Shown: in pieces, positions 16,597 to 25,662 of the stretch
How positions within the stretch are numbered: the first letter of the stretch is position 1
Layout of the letters: every line of letters begins with the position of its first letter
Assembly: GCF_014904695.1 (NCBI RefSeq)
Contig: NZ_JACXXN010000002.1
Location: 1 to 64,000 of the forward strand
Direction: 5' to 3'
DNA length: 64,000 nt
Origin: Nostoc sp. MG11
GTDB lineage: Bacteria > Cyanobacteriota > Cyanobacteriia > Cyanobacteriales > Nostocaceae
Translations under genes and position numbers: made by a program
Notes under the pieces: generated by a model
Seen by the model: the letters and a program-made list of their open reading frames with translations, nothing else
Told to the model about the DNA's origin: nothing
The model's database searches: none

Positions 16597-18159
16597 ATGA
16601 GTGAAAAAGACCAAGCAGAGCAAAACAAAACACCGTTAATTGGGGGTGTAGAAAAAATCCGCACGATGATAGAAGGTTTTGACGATATTAGTCATGGCGG
16701 CTTACCTGTTGGTAGAACTACCTTGGTAAGTGGCACATCTGGTACAGGCAAAACTTTATTCTCTCTTCAGTTTCTCTATAACGGTATCACCTACTTTGAT
16801 GAAGCAGGAGTATTTGTCACTTTTGAAGAATCACCCAGCGACATTATTAAAAATGCTTATATTTTTGGGTGGAATTTGCAACGCCTCATTGATGAAGGTA
16901 AGTTGTTTATTCTTGATGCTTCTCCTGATCCTGAAGGACAAGATATCGTCGGTAACTTTGACCTTTCGGCACTCATTGAGCGATTACAATATGCTATTCG
17001 CAAATACAAGGCAAAACGGGTTTCAATCGATTCAATAACAGCGGTATTTCAGCAGTATGAAGCGATGGGAGTAGTACGGCGTGAGATTTTTCGTCTTGTA
17101 GCACGTCTCAAACTACTGAATGTCACTACCATCATCACCACTGAACGTAGCGACGAATATGGCCCTGTTGCCTCTTTTGGGGTGGAAGAATTTGTTTCCG
17201 ATAATGTGGTAATTGTTCGCAATGTATTAGAAGGAGAACGCCGACGCCGCACAAGTGAAATCCTCAAATTACGCGGTACAACTCACATGAAAGGCGAGTA
17301 TCCTTTCACAATTACCAATGAAGGAGTCAACATCTTCCCTTTGGGGGCAATGCGCCTAACTCAAAGGTCTTCTAACGTACGCGTTTCCTCTGGGGTCAAA
17401 ACCCTAGATGAAATGTGTGGAGGTGGATTCTTTAAAGATTCAATTATTTTGGCAACGGGAGCCACTGGTACTGGTAAGACGCTGTTAGTCAGCAAGTTTA
17501 TTCAAGATGGCTGTCTTTCTGGCGAACGAGCAATACTATTTGCTTATGAAGAATCACGCGCTCAATTGTCTCGCAATGCCTCTTCTTGGGGAATTGATTT
17601 TGAAGAATTAGAACACCAAGGTCTACTCAAAATAATTTGTACATATCCCGAATCAACTGGTTTAGAAGACCACTTGCAAATTATTAAATCAGAAATTGCT
17701 GTCTTTAAGCCAGCCCGGATTGCAATTGATTCCCTCTCAGCACTAGCTAGAGGAGTAAGCAATAATGCATTCCGGCAATTTGTGATTGGTGTTACTGGTT
17801 ACGCGAAGCAAGAAGAAATAACTGGTTTTTTTACCAATACAACCGATCAATTTATGGGGTCACATTCAATTACAGATTCCCATATTTCCACGATTACAGA
17901 CACAATTTTGATGTTGCAATACGTAGAAATTCGTGGAGAAATGTCACGAGCAATTAACGTATTTAAAATGCGGGGATCATGGCACGACAAGGGTATCCGT
18001 GAGTACAATATCACTGCCGATGGCCCCGAAATTAAAGATTCTTTCCGTAACTACGAACGAATTGTCAGTGGTGCTCCGACCCGCGTTAATATTGATGAAA
18101 AGGCGGAACTTTCTCGCATTGTTAGGCGTTTTGAAGACAAACAGAGTTCCGATCCTTAA
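16597..18159 (+). CDS. kaiC: Circadian clock ATPase/autokinase KaiC
   Basis: A 520-residue hexameric RecA-like double-domain protein with slow ATPase, autokinase and phosphatase activity. CI domain: P-loop GTSGTGKT (46-53) and the catalytic Glu77-Glu78 pair (FEES). CII domain: P-loop GATGTGKT (288-295), Glu318-Glu319 (YEES), and the phosphorylation segment ITDSHISTITDT. By numbering, Ser431 and Thr432 are the phospho-sites and Thr426 is also kept, identical to the numbering of the Synechococcus protein as I remember it. The C-terminal A-loop region (about 488-500) is present. All catalytic features are intact. Last gene of kaiABC. Two 21-bp direct repeats follow the stop codon. Confidence 0.98.
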   Translation: MSEKDQAEQNKTPLIGGVEKIRTMIEGFDDISHGGLPVGRTTLVSGTSGTGKTLFSLQFLYNGITYFDEAGVFVTFEESPSDIIKNAYIFGWNLQRLIDEGKLFILDASPDPEGQDIVGNFDLSALIERLQYAIRKYKAKRVSIDSITAVFQQYEAMGVVRREIFRLVARLKLLNVTTIITTERSDEYGPVASFGVEEFVSDNVVIVRNVLEGERRRRTSEILKLRGTTHMKGEYPFTITNEGVNIFPLGAMRLTQRSSNVRVSSGVKTLDEMCGGGFFKDSIILATGATGTGKTLLVSKFIQDGCLSGERAILFAYEESRAQLSRNASSWGIDFEELEHQGLLKIICTYPESTGLEDHLQIIKSEIAVFKPARIAIDSLSALARGVSNNAFRQFVIGVTGYAKQEEITGFFTNTTDQFMGSHSITDSHISTITDTILMLQYVEIRGEMSRAINVFKMRGSWHDKGIREYNITADGPEIKDSFRNYERIVSGAPTRVNIDEKAELSRIVRRFEDKQSSDP

Positions 18160-18207
18160 ATTTGGTATCGTAGTATATCCCTTCCTAAATTTAGTATCGT
18201 GCTATAT
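18158..18207. repeat. Imperfect 21-bp direct repeat between kaiC and the TolC gene
   Basis: AAATTTGGTATCGTAGTATA at 18158 recurs as AAATTTAGTATCGTGCTATA at 18187, a 29-bp period with three mismatches. It starts at the kaiC stop codon and lies about 60 bp before the next start. It could be two binding sites in the downstream gene's promoter or a simple duplication. Confidence 0.6.
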
Positions 18208-18263
18208 TCTGTGGTGAGGTAAAGGTTTCTGCCGCTAGATTGATTTTCGTGTGAGGCGATGCG

Positions 18264-20429
18264 GTGAAAGGACAGCAATTATTCCATAGCTTCTTACCTG
18301 GTGTGACAGCAGCAGTCTTAACAACCCAGCCTGCTTGGGCTGGTACTGTAAAAGTAAGTGGGGTACAACCAACGTCTTCTCCTAGTGTTTTGACTTCTAC
18401 TTATAGTCGAACATTAGTTACGGACATCATTACTACCCAACTGCCTAATACTGGGGATGTTAGTATTCCAGCCCTAGTACCTGCTCCTAGTTTCACTAAA
18501 CTCGGTGTAAAGCCTTTAATTAATCATAGTATTCCAATGCTTGTGACTTGGTACACTAGTGTACCAATAGAACAAGTCTCTAAGAGAGATAAAGGTAGAT
18601 TTTTCAGTTTGACACCTACCTCTGATCTCTCTCAACAGCCAGATGTGAATTATTCTGCTCAAAACCAACAACAGAGTAATTCAGCCACTTATAAGCAGAA
18701 ATTAGAAAATATAGTAGTTTCCAACTCTACTGCAAAACCTGCTTTTATCGCAAAAAAAATCTTGCCACTGGCTGCTGTGAAGAAGCCAGCGGTTCCGAAA
18801 AAAAATGTTGATACTCAGTTACAAACATTTTTACAGACTTCAGCTACAGGTGTAACAGCAGCAGAATTGTTGGCAGTCGATAGGTGTCCGCAGCAAGTAG
18901 GAAAAAGCCAAACTGCTCCTCGGACTTACTTACTTTTTGCCTCAAATACTTGCCCACAACAAAATACTGCTGGAAAACGTGTAGCTCAGAATAATATCCC
19001 TAGTGCGCCAGGAACGGTAAACCCTGTACCACCCGGTTCTGTGCAAACGCCTGTTGTGCCAGGAACGGTAAACCCTGTGTCGCCCGGTTCTGTGCAAATT
19101 CCTGAGAATCTCAATCCCAGTCCAAATCCTCTGCAATATCCCACTAAACCAGAGGAAGTGACACTTGAGAGAAATGAGCCGATTACTTTGGCACAGGCTC
19201 TAGAGCTAGCACGGCGTAATAATCGGGATTTACAGGTAGCGATATTGCAGCTAGAACGCAGTAGAGCTGCTGTACGAGAGCAGCAAGCTGCTTTGTTTCC
19301 TAATCTTAGTATTGGTGCGGACATCACTCGTCAGCAGTCTGCTAGTACTCAGCTTCAGTTGGAACAACAAGAACGGCAAACGGGTATACCACAGCCGGGG
19401 GATGAAGCTAGTACAGCTTTTTCCGGTCAAGCCGAACTGACGTATAACCTCTACACTTCTGGGAGACGGCAAGCTGCTATCAGACAGGCTGAGGAACAGG
19501 CACGATCCGATGAGTTGGCTTTAGAGACTCAGTCTGAGGTAATTCGGCTGAATGTTTCTACTGACTACTACAATTTGCAACAAGCAGATGAAAACGTCAG
19601 GATTGCCCAGTCGGCTGTGCAGAACTCCCAAGCTAGTTTGCGTGATGCAGAAGCTTTAGAACGAGCGGGAGTTGGTACTCGGTTCGATGTATTGCGCTCT
19701 CAGGTGAATTTAGCAAATGCCCAACAAGATCTGACTAGGGCTATATCTGAGCAGCAAGTTGCCCGTCGTCAGTTAGCTACTCGGTTAAGTTTGACGCAGT
19801 CAGTAAATATCAGTGCGGCTGATCCTGTGCAATTAGCTGGTCTTTGGAACCAGACGCTAGAGCAAAGTATTGTGCGAGCTTTTCAAAACCGTCCAGAATT
19901 GCAACAGCAGTTGGCGCAACGTAACATTAGTGAGCAACAGCGACGCCAAGCCCTTTCAGAGCTTGGCCCTCAAGTTAGTTTGGTTGCCAGCTACAATCTG
20001 CTAGATCAGTTCGATGATAGTGTTAGCGTTACCGATGGTTATTCGGTGGGTGTGAGGGCTAGCCTGAATTTATTCGATGGGGGAGCGTCAAGAGCAAGGG
20101 CGGCTCAAGCAAGAAGTAATATTGCGATCGCAGAAACTCAATTTGCTGAGCAACGCAATCAAATCCGCTTTCAAGTAGAACAAGCTTTTTCTACCCAGCA
20201 ATCTAATTTGAACAATGTTCAAACCGCCAATACTGCTTTAGAACAGGCTAGGGAAGCTCTACGTTTAGCGCGTTTGCGATTCCAGGCTGGTGTAGGTACT
20301 CAAACTGATGTCATTAACTCTGAAAACGATTTGACAAGAGCCGAAGGTAATCGAGTCCAAGCGATTTTGGATTACAACCGTGCTTTAGCTCGGTTACAAC
20401 GAGCCGTCACAGCTAGAGGATTACCCTAG
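18264..20429 (+). CDS. TolC-family outer-membrane efflux channel
   Basis: A 721-residue protein. From GTG 18264 it begins MKGQQLFHSFLPG and a signal peptide ending near PAWA (about residue 26). Residues about 30-300 are a Pro/Ser/Thr-rich, low-complexity periplasmic extension with two copies of PGTVNPV(P/S)PGSVQ. Residues about 305-720 carry two OEP repeats: 'ITLAQALELARRNNRDLQVA', 'RAAVREQQAALFPNLSIGA', then 'SLNLFDGGASRARAAQA' and 'RFQAGVGTQTDVINSE'. TolC trimers form the outer-membrane exit duct for type I secretion and efflux pumps. In heterocystous strains a TolC homologue (HgdD) exports envelope glycolipids; whether this is that gene cannot be told here. No pump genes are adjacent. A strong terminator follows. 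Confidence 0.9.
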   Translation: MKGQQLFHSFLPGVTAAVLTTQPAWAGTVKVSGVQPTSSPSVLTSTYSRTLVTDIITTQLPNTGDVSIPALVPAPSFTKLGVKPLINHSIPMLVTWYTSVPIEQVSKRDKGRFFSLTPTSDLSQQPDVNYSAQNQQQSNSATYKQKLENIVVSNSTAKPAFIAKKILPLAAVKKPAVPKKNVDTQLQTFLQTSATGVTAAELLAVDRCPQQVGKSQTAPRTYLLFASNTCPQQNTAGKRVAQNNIPSAPGTVNPVPPGSVQTPVVPGTVNPVSPGSVQIPENLNPSPNPLQYPTKPEEVTLERNEPITLAQALELARRNNRDLQVAILQLERSRAAVREQQAALFPNLSIGADITRQQSASTQLQLEQQERQTGIPQPGDEASTAFSGQAELTYNLYTSGRRQAAIRQAEEQARSDELALETQSEVIRLNVSTDYYNLQQADENVRIAQSAVQNSQASLRDAEALERAGVGTRFDVLRSQVNLANAQQDLTRAISEQQVARRQLATRLSLTQSVNISAADPVQLAGLWNQTLEQSIVRAFQNRPELQQQLAQRNISEQQRRQALSELGPQVSLVASYNLLDQFDDSVSVTDGYSVGVRASLNLFDGGASRARAAQARSNIAIAETQFAEQRNQIRFQVEQAFSTQQSNLNNVQTANTALEQAREALRLARLRFQAGVGTQTDVINSENDLTRAEGNRVQAILDYNRALARLQRAVTARGLP

Positions 20430-20493
20430 TACCACCACGCATCTGCCTCAAGGCATCGCGGAATAAAACACCATTTCTAATTGAAAATCTCCA

Positions 20494-20539
20494 AAAAAAT
20501 CTTCTACTCTAGTGTAATTACTGAGTTAGAAGATTTTTT
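20494..20539 (+). terminator. Rho-independent terminator after the TolC gene
   Basis: AAAAAATCTTCTA (20494-20506) pairs with TAGAAGATTTTTT (20527-20539) and is followed by more T. The stem is 13 bp. It would also work on the opposite strand. Confidence 0.85.
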
Positions 20540-20721
20540 TTGTAAAAAAAATTGTGTTAAAACACATTCATAATAGGCTATACTCCGTTAGCCTCACGTA
20601 ATTAGTAGTTCGTAATTAAACGTGAGTTGAATAAACTTCTTCTTGCCTTGAACTGATAGTTAAAGTCAAACAGAGGGATGGTTTTGTGTAGTAAAACAGA
20701 AATACTTAGGATATGAATTAC

Positions 20722-20764
20722 GAATTACGTAGCTTGCTTCTCGCCGGAGGCGAATATTACGAAT
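20722..20764. repeat. Dispersed repeat copy B (inverted copy at 5011)
   Basis: Begins GAATTACGTAGCTTGCTTCT, contains a CCGGAGGC core and ends within tandem GAATTAC units. It is the near-identical inverted counterpart of 5011-5052. Confidence 0.75.
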
Positions 20765-20826
20765 TACGAATTACAAAATTGGACTAACATAACTGAGTGT
20801 TCAATCCCTCGCCTTGTCAAGAATTC

Positions 20827-21204
20827 ATGACTAAAGTAACATCACAAGAGATTGCACAGTTTCGCTCTCAATTAGCAGATGATCTCGTAGCTCTAGAAGC
20901 GCTGGACTTGATTGAAGACTGTGATGGAGATTTAGAAGATGCAGCGATGACGCTAGCTATTCGAGCCGGACAACAACCCGAAAGAGCAAATTCAGAGTGG
21001 TTAGACGCTTTGGCTAGAAAATGGCGTGCTGTGATTTGTGAACAAGAATATCGGGAAGAATTGCTGAACAGATCGCTTCAGAAGATGATGGAACACCTTA
21101 AAACAATGCCGACGTTTCCTAAGATTTTAGCAACGCCAGTTTTGATATATGTCCTCAAGCAAGGCGTGAGTAATTTTTGTGAGCCACTGGATTCGCTCAA
21201 GTGA
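20827..21204 (+). CDS. Conserved hypothetical protein, cyanobacterial
   Basis: About 125 residues from ATG 20827 (MTKVTSQEIAQFRSQL); an in-frame GTG at 20797 would add ten residues. It is soluble and acidic in the first half ('LIEDCDGDLEDAAMTLAIRA'), with helices predicted throughout and a hydrophobic segment near 'ILATPVLIYVLKQG'. I recognise it only as a type of small protein often annotated as hypothetical in cyanobacteria. No partner gene suggests a role. Confidence 0.7.
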   Translation: MTKVTSQEIAQFRSQLADDLVALEALDLIEDCDGDLEDAAMTLAIRAGQQPERANSEWLDALARKWRAVICEQEYREELLNRSLQKMMEHLKTMPTFPKILATPVLIYVLKQGVSNFCEPLDSLK

Positions 21205-21368
21205 TTGGTTGATTTAGATTGAACTTGTACTATTCTCGATTTAGGGAGATGGGAGCTTTCTGACGAGTGACATCTTTATTCTGACCCTGCCCAACGACAG
21301 ATTGATGCAACTAGTACTGTTACGCTGTTAATTAAAGCAAAACTTTTATTAGACACTATTGTTAATCA

Positions 21369-21875
21369 ATGAATTACCTTGTTGCTGTATTACCAGACCG
21401 TATTCAAGCTGAAGCTGCTTATTTAGCCTTAGAAAAAGAAGGCATAAACAGTACTATCCTGGGCAAGGGGTATAAAACTGCTGACGAGTTTGGTTTAATC
21501 GACCCCAAAGAGCAAGCCAAAAAGCAAGCACGGCTGATGACAATCTGGCTAGTACCATTCGGTTTTTTTGCAGGATTTACCTTCAGCCTCATTACAGGTT
21601 TAGACACTTTTGCCTGGGCGGGTGAAATTGGTAATCACATCGTTGGCGGACTGTTGGGTGCTGCTAGTGGTGCTATGGGTGGTGTAATTGTCGGTGGCGG
21701 AGTCGGTTTACTCGTGGGAAGTGGTGATGCTTTGCCTTACCGCAATCGTTTGGATGCGGGTAAATACTTAATTGCAGTTCAAGGTTCTGAAACTCTCACT
21801 CGGCAAGCAACCAGAGTTTTACGTCAGTTTGAGCCAGAAAATATTCAGGGTTATGCTGACACAACTAGCGTGTAG
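21369..21875 (+). CDS. Conserved cyanobacterial membrane protein with glycine-rich helices
   Basis: 168 residues. Residues 1-55 are soluble ('MNYLVAVLPDRIQAEAAYLA', a likely small alpha/beta domain). They are followed by a hydrophobic helix (about 58-80) and a very Gly-rich membrane segment 'GGLLGAASGAMGGVIVGGGV' (about 97-116). The C-terminus is soluble again ('GKYLIAVQGSETLTRQATRVL'). Gly-zipper segments of this kind occur in oligomeric membrane proteins, but I do not know the function. Start ATG 21369 follows an AT-rich leader without a strong ribosome site. Confidence 0.75.
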   Translation: MNYLVAVLPDRIQAEAAYLALEKEGINSTILGKGYKTADEFGLIDPKEQAKKQARLMTIWLVPFGFFAGFTFSLITGLDTFAWAGEIGNHIVGGLLGAASGAMGGVIVGGGVGLLVGSGDALPYRNRLDAGKYLIAVQGSETLTRQATRVLRQFEPENIQGYADTTSV

Positions 21876-22197
21876 CTAATAAATCATAGTTTACATGTGA
21901 CGAGATAGCGACTTGAGTTGCTTTCTTGTTCTTTGGAGGTGGCGCAAGCCGCTACTATAAAAAACAAATCTTAAGTTAAGAGGTTGTTAGGGGTGAGAGT
22001 TCCTGATAATTGGCATACGTCAGAGGTGCAAGATTTGTTATCCAACTATACCTAAAACTTGGCGATCGCTCGTAGTTAATCTGAGGTGTATGCTTAATGC
22101 ACATTAGAGATGAAAGCCTGCTGGAATGGGAATTAAAGTTAGAATTAAGATAGTTTTAGCAGATTAATTCTCAACTGATAACTCATAATTTTTCAGA
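21876..22197. other. Intergenic region, nothing definite
   Basis: About 320 bp with one HIP1 site near 22063 and a 20-codon open frame from GTG at about 21994 that I do not regard as a gene. No hairpin or repeat stands out. Confidence 0.4.
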
Positions 22198-22977
22198 ATG
22201 TTGCCAAGAGAAGAACTTTTAAAAGGTGTAGAAAATCGAGATAGTATAGCTCGTGTAATTGATCAAGCGGAGCAAGCCATCAAAACTTGGGAAGTGGTTT
22301 TGACGGATTTTTTATCTCCTCCAGAATTGGTAGAAATTCAACGAGTGTTTAGTCGCTTAACAGAAGTGCAACTGGTAGCATGGGGTGGATATCCGCAAGC
22401 TGAACGCAAAAGAATAGCGATCGCGCGTTCGGAAATTCCCCTAGATCAGTCTCAAGTTAGTCTCGTAGTACTAGAAATTGCTGGAAATTTCTTGTTTGAC
22501 ACAGCAACTCACCGCGACTTTTTAGGCGCAATGTTGGGGACGGGAATTGTCCGCGAAAAGACTGGAGACATTATTGTTTTAGGGGAACGAGGAGCGCAAG
22601 CAATTGTAGCACCAGAGTTGACGGAATTTTTGGAAATGAGTCTTAAACAGGTGCGATCGGTTAGCGTGAAAACTCAGCCGATTGATATCAACGAGTTAAA
22701 AGTTCGGGAACCGAAGAAAAAAGAATTAACCACTGTCGAGGCTTCTTTGCGGTTAGATGCGATCGCCTCTGCTGGTTTTGGGATGTCTCGCAGCAAAATG
22801 GTAGATTTAATCGACTCCAGTGATGTTCGCGTCAATTGGAAGGAAGTTACTCAAGCTAGTTCTCAGGTTAAATCAGGTGACTTAATCGCTATTCGCGGTA
22901 AAGGACGTTTAGAAGTTGGTGAAATCGCCGTCACTAAAAAAGACCGTTACCGAGTGCAATTGACACGGTATATGTAG
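22198..22977 (+). CDS. Photosystem II S4-domain protein (YlmH-like)
   Basis: 259 residues. The N-terminal about 170 residues are a YlmH-like domain ('MLPREELLKGVENRDSIARV', 'AWGGYPQAERKRIAIARSEI', 'FLGAMLGTGIVREKTGDI'). Residues about 182-245 are an S4 RNA-binding domain ('RLDAIASAGFGMSRSKMVDL', 'VRVNWKEV', 'GDLIAIRGKGRL'). In oxygenic phototrophs this family is annotated as photosystem II S4 domain protein; a role in chloroplast/cyanobacterial RNA or photosystem biogenesis is assumed rather than shown. ATG 22198 is a clean start. It converges with the dehydrogenase downstream, leaving only 12 bp. Confidence 0.9.
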   Translation: MLPREELLKGVENRDSIARVIDQAEQAIKTWEVVLTDFLSPPELVEIQRVFSRLTEVQLVAWGGYPQAERKRIAIARSEIPLDQSQVSLVVLEIAGNFLFDTATHRDFLGAMLGTGIVREKTGDIIVLGERGAQAIVAPELTEFLEMSLKQVRSVSVKTQPIDINELKVREPKKKELTTVEASLRLDAIASAGFGMSRSKMVDLIDSSDVRVNWKEVTQASSQVKSGDLIAIRGKGRLEVGEIAVTKKDRYRVQLTRYM

Positions 22978-22989
22978 AGGTAAAAGTTC

Positions 22990-23772
22990 TCATTCTTCAA
23001 CTTTAAAATGTTTTGCCAACATATTTAGTAAAATTTGGCGTGGTACGAGCCGAGATAATTTACTTCTGATTTGAGTAGTGGTATCTGAACTAATAACAGT
23101 TGGATACCCATTTTCTAAAGCTTGTAGCGATTCTTGAACCACTTTTTCGACAGAATAAACCTTATCTGTACTTTCTGCCAGTGCTGGAGGAAAATTAGCT
23201 TCTGCAAAAAAGTTGGTTTCTATTGGCCCTGGACAAGTAACTAAAACTCGAACACCATAGTCACGATTTTCTGCCCAAAGTGCCTCACTAAAACTGAGAA
23301 TAAAAGCTTTACTAGCGGCATAAACAGAAAGGTATGGTATCGGTTGAAATCCGGTAATTGAGGATACGTTAATAATACTTCCTGAACGACGTTGGCGCAT
23401 TAGGGGTAGAAACTTATGGGTTAAATCTACCAATGCCAAAATGTTTAATTGTACGATTTTAAGTTGTCTTTCAACATCTCCTTCGGCAAAGTCTCCATAG
23501 TACCCAAAACCAGCATTATTGATTAATAAGTCAATTATTAATCCCTGATTTTTCGTAGCATCAAATACACTGGCAGCCGCATTAGGTTCTGTGAGGTCTT
23601 TAATAATAACGTCTACTTGAATTTTGTATTGCTCTTGTAGTTCTTTAGCTAATAGGTTTAGTTTTTCTTCAGAACGAGCAACAAGAACAAGATTTGTATT
23701 GCGTGCAGCTAGTTCTTTAGCAAAGGCTTTACCAATACCACTAGATGCGCCAGTAATTAAAGCAGTTGACAT
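22990..23772 (-). CDS. Short-chain dehydrogenase/reductase
   Basis: 260 residues with the classical SDR layout: NAD(P)-binding TGASSGIG near the N-terminus, NNAG ('LLINNAGFGYYG'), the catalytic Ser in 'INVSSITG', and YAASK as the Tyr/Lys pair, followed by 'CPGPIETNF'. The Arg at about 33 ('LVARSEEKL') suggests NADP preference. The substrate cannot be predicted. Length and motifs are complete. The neighbours are not metabolically related. Confidence 0.9.
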   Translation of the reverse strand: MSTALITGASSGIGKAFAKELAARNTNLVLVARSEEKLNLLAKELQEQYKIQVDVIIKDLTEPNAAASVFDATKNQGLIIDLLINNAGFGYYGDFAEGDVERQLKIVQLNILALVDLTHKFLPLMRQRRSGSIINVSSITGFQPIPYLSVYAASKAFILSFSEALWAENRDYGVRVLVTCPGPIETNFFAEANFPPALAESTDKVYSVEKVVQESLQALENGYPTVISSDTTTQIRSKLSRLVPRQILLNMLAKHFKVEE

Positions 23773-24213
23773 TCTATCTATTAAAATCGTTTTTATCCAC
23801 TTGATAAATATTAACTATACTTACTATCAATTTTTCACTATCTAGAGTTATATACCAACCAGGGTAAAGTAATTGTCAGTAGGATAGATAGTTTTCCAGC
23901 TTTCCATTAAATAGTAACAATGGTTATATGTAATTTGTATCATTAGCAAAAAATCGCATTAACGTTGGGATTTACATCTGCATTTGGGAATAATAAACCA
24001 AGTGTTAATTATCTTAAATATGGCGTTTTTACACAAAATTAACTGAAAAATTCTACATAAAAACCCTCAAAATAACTCGCTACAGCCGAAATAAAGGATC
24101 AGTTACGTTATGTTATGGCGTAGGCGTAGCCCAACCTAGGCATCGCCTGATTCCTGCTTTTAATCTTGGCTTCTCAGGGAAATGTATGCTATATTTGATA
24201 ATTGTGTGGTTAA
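23773..24213. other. Intergenic region upstream of tRNA-Val
   Basis: About 440 bp, AT-rich. It includes a short palindromic repeat GGCGTAGGCGTAGCC at about 24117-24131 but no gene or hairpin terminator that I can support. Confidence 0.4.
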
Positions 24214-24287
<74 letters not shown>

Positions 24288-24339
24288 TCTATTATATAGT
24301 GACAAATTATCTGTCACCAATGACAGATTAATGTGAAAA

Positions 24340-24848
24340 GGCGGCGTTGAAGGCACTTTGTCAAGGATATACGGAGACTTGTTAAAATACCGTTGTAATA
24401 CCGTTGTAATCAATTAACAAGCCGTTATTTTTACCTTCATGGACGCGGTTTGCACGGGCGATCGCTTGCATGAGAGTATGTCCTTGTAAGGGTTTATCGA
24501 CGTAGAGGGTCGCAAGGCTAGGGATATCAAAGCCAGTTAACCACATGGCGCAGACAATGGCAAAACGGAAGGAGTATTTCTCGTTTTTAAATTCTTCCTC
24601 TAGATTGAGACTTTTGATAATCTGACGATGGGGAACTATATCTAAACCCCAATCTTTGAAAGTTTTAACTTCGTTTTGGGCTTCGCTGATAACGACTAAA
24701 TATTCTGTTGACTGCAACCATTGCAAATGTTGCTGATACTCCATCTCCTCTTGTTCATCAGCGGCTTGTTTAACTAATTGTTTCTGTATTTGTATCGTTT
24801 GCCTCCAGTATTTATGGATAAGTTCGTGCATCCGCACAGCAGTAATCT
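24340..24848 (-). pseudogene. hsdR: hsdR fragment (type I restriction, helicase part)
   Basis: This is the C-terminal part of the motor domain of a type I restriction ATPase: 'YSFRFAIVCAMWLTGFDIPS', 'TLYVDKPLQGHTLMQAIARA' (helicase motif VI region) and NRVHEGKNNGLLIDYNGI. The N-terminal nuclease and most of the translocase (normally about 1000 residues in all) are missing. The upstream edge is fused at about 24848 to the DUF3800 relic. Near the other end, an 11-bp tandem duplication (24387-24397 and 24398-24408) shifts the frame; beyond it the reading ILTSLR resumes in another frame and decays before the tRNA. Confidence 0.9.
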
Positions 24849-25589
24849 TGTACTGACTCCTATATTAAAACGTGGATATATCTTGCTAATGCGCTGGTAA
24901 ATGTGAATATATAGTTTCTCTTTAGCAATTGTACGCTTGGCACGAAATCTTGCTCCATCAGGTTTTTCTTTATGCTTGTTGTTTAGGCGAAACTACATTG
25001 CTCCTAAAACTACGTCTAAGCATTGTAATACTGGATGATCGTGTGATTTAACCTCAGCCATCTGATTTTTATCAAGGAAAATACCTGCACTTTGGAATTG
25101 AGGATTTTTATTTAAGCCGAGCAAAAAGTTTTTAAAGCTGGCTGCTTTTTCTCGTGTATCAGGAAGGTCATCTAGATAAAGTCTAACTCTTATTCTTTCC
25201 TGTTCTGAGTTAGAGTGTTGCAATCCGAAAACGTGTTTAATAAATTGATAGTAAAGTAAAAAATACTCATTATGATCCTACTGAGGACTTAAATTGTTAG
25301 GAATATTACAATTTTGAGTAAACATAATTCTGATTTTGATGATATCAGCTTCGATGAAGTCAAAAAACGCTTCCATCAAATAAATATATTTATATAGATA
25401 TTGATCGGTTAATTTTGACCATTTAACCTCGTTGTACAAATTTAAATCATTTTTCTTAGCTATTAAAGCTTTTTGAACTTCGCGCAAGTCCTGAGAACGT
25501 ACCAACGCACCACCATAAAAGTGAGAAAAGAAACGTCCTTTGTCAATCGATTCGTCACAATAAAATATATACTCCTTAGACAATTGCAC
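24849..25589 (-). pseudogene. DUF3800-family gene with two in-frame TAG stops
   Basis: A single frame runs from 25589: 'MQLSKEYIFYCDESIDKGRF' (the conserved acidic D-E-S start of DUF3800), 'LYNEVKWSKLTDQYLYKY' and 'IIKIRIMFTQNCNIPNN'. TAG at 25278-25280 then interrupts. The same frame continues EYFLLYYQFIKHVFGLQ, 'LYLDDLPDTREKAASFKNFL', 'VKSHDHPVLQCLDVVLGAM', a second TAG at 24993-24995, then FRLNNKHKEKP and RTIAKEKLY. In relatives as I remember them both TAG positions are Gln. It ends at NIGVST, losing the last about 50 residues at the fusion with hsdR. The family has been linked to RNase H-like folds. Its place between hsdS and hsdR suggests an accessory function in the operon. Confidence 0.85.
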
Positions 25590-25662
25590 CTCTCCTATGG
25601 CGATGCTACCCGCTAGTTAATTGCTGGTTAATTTGTACTATAGTAGCAGGAAAATCTCTGAA

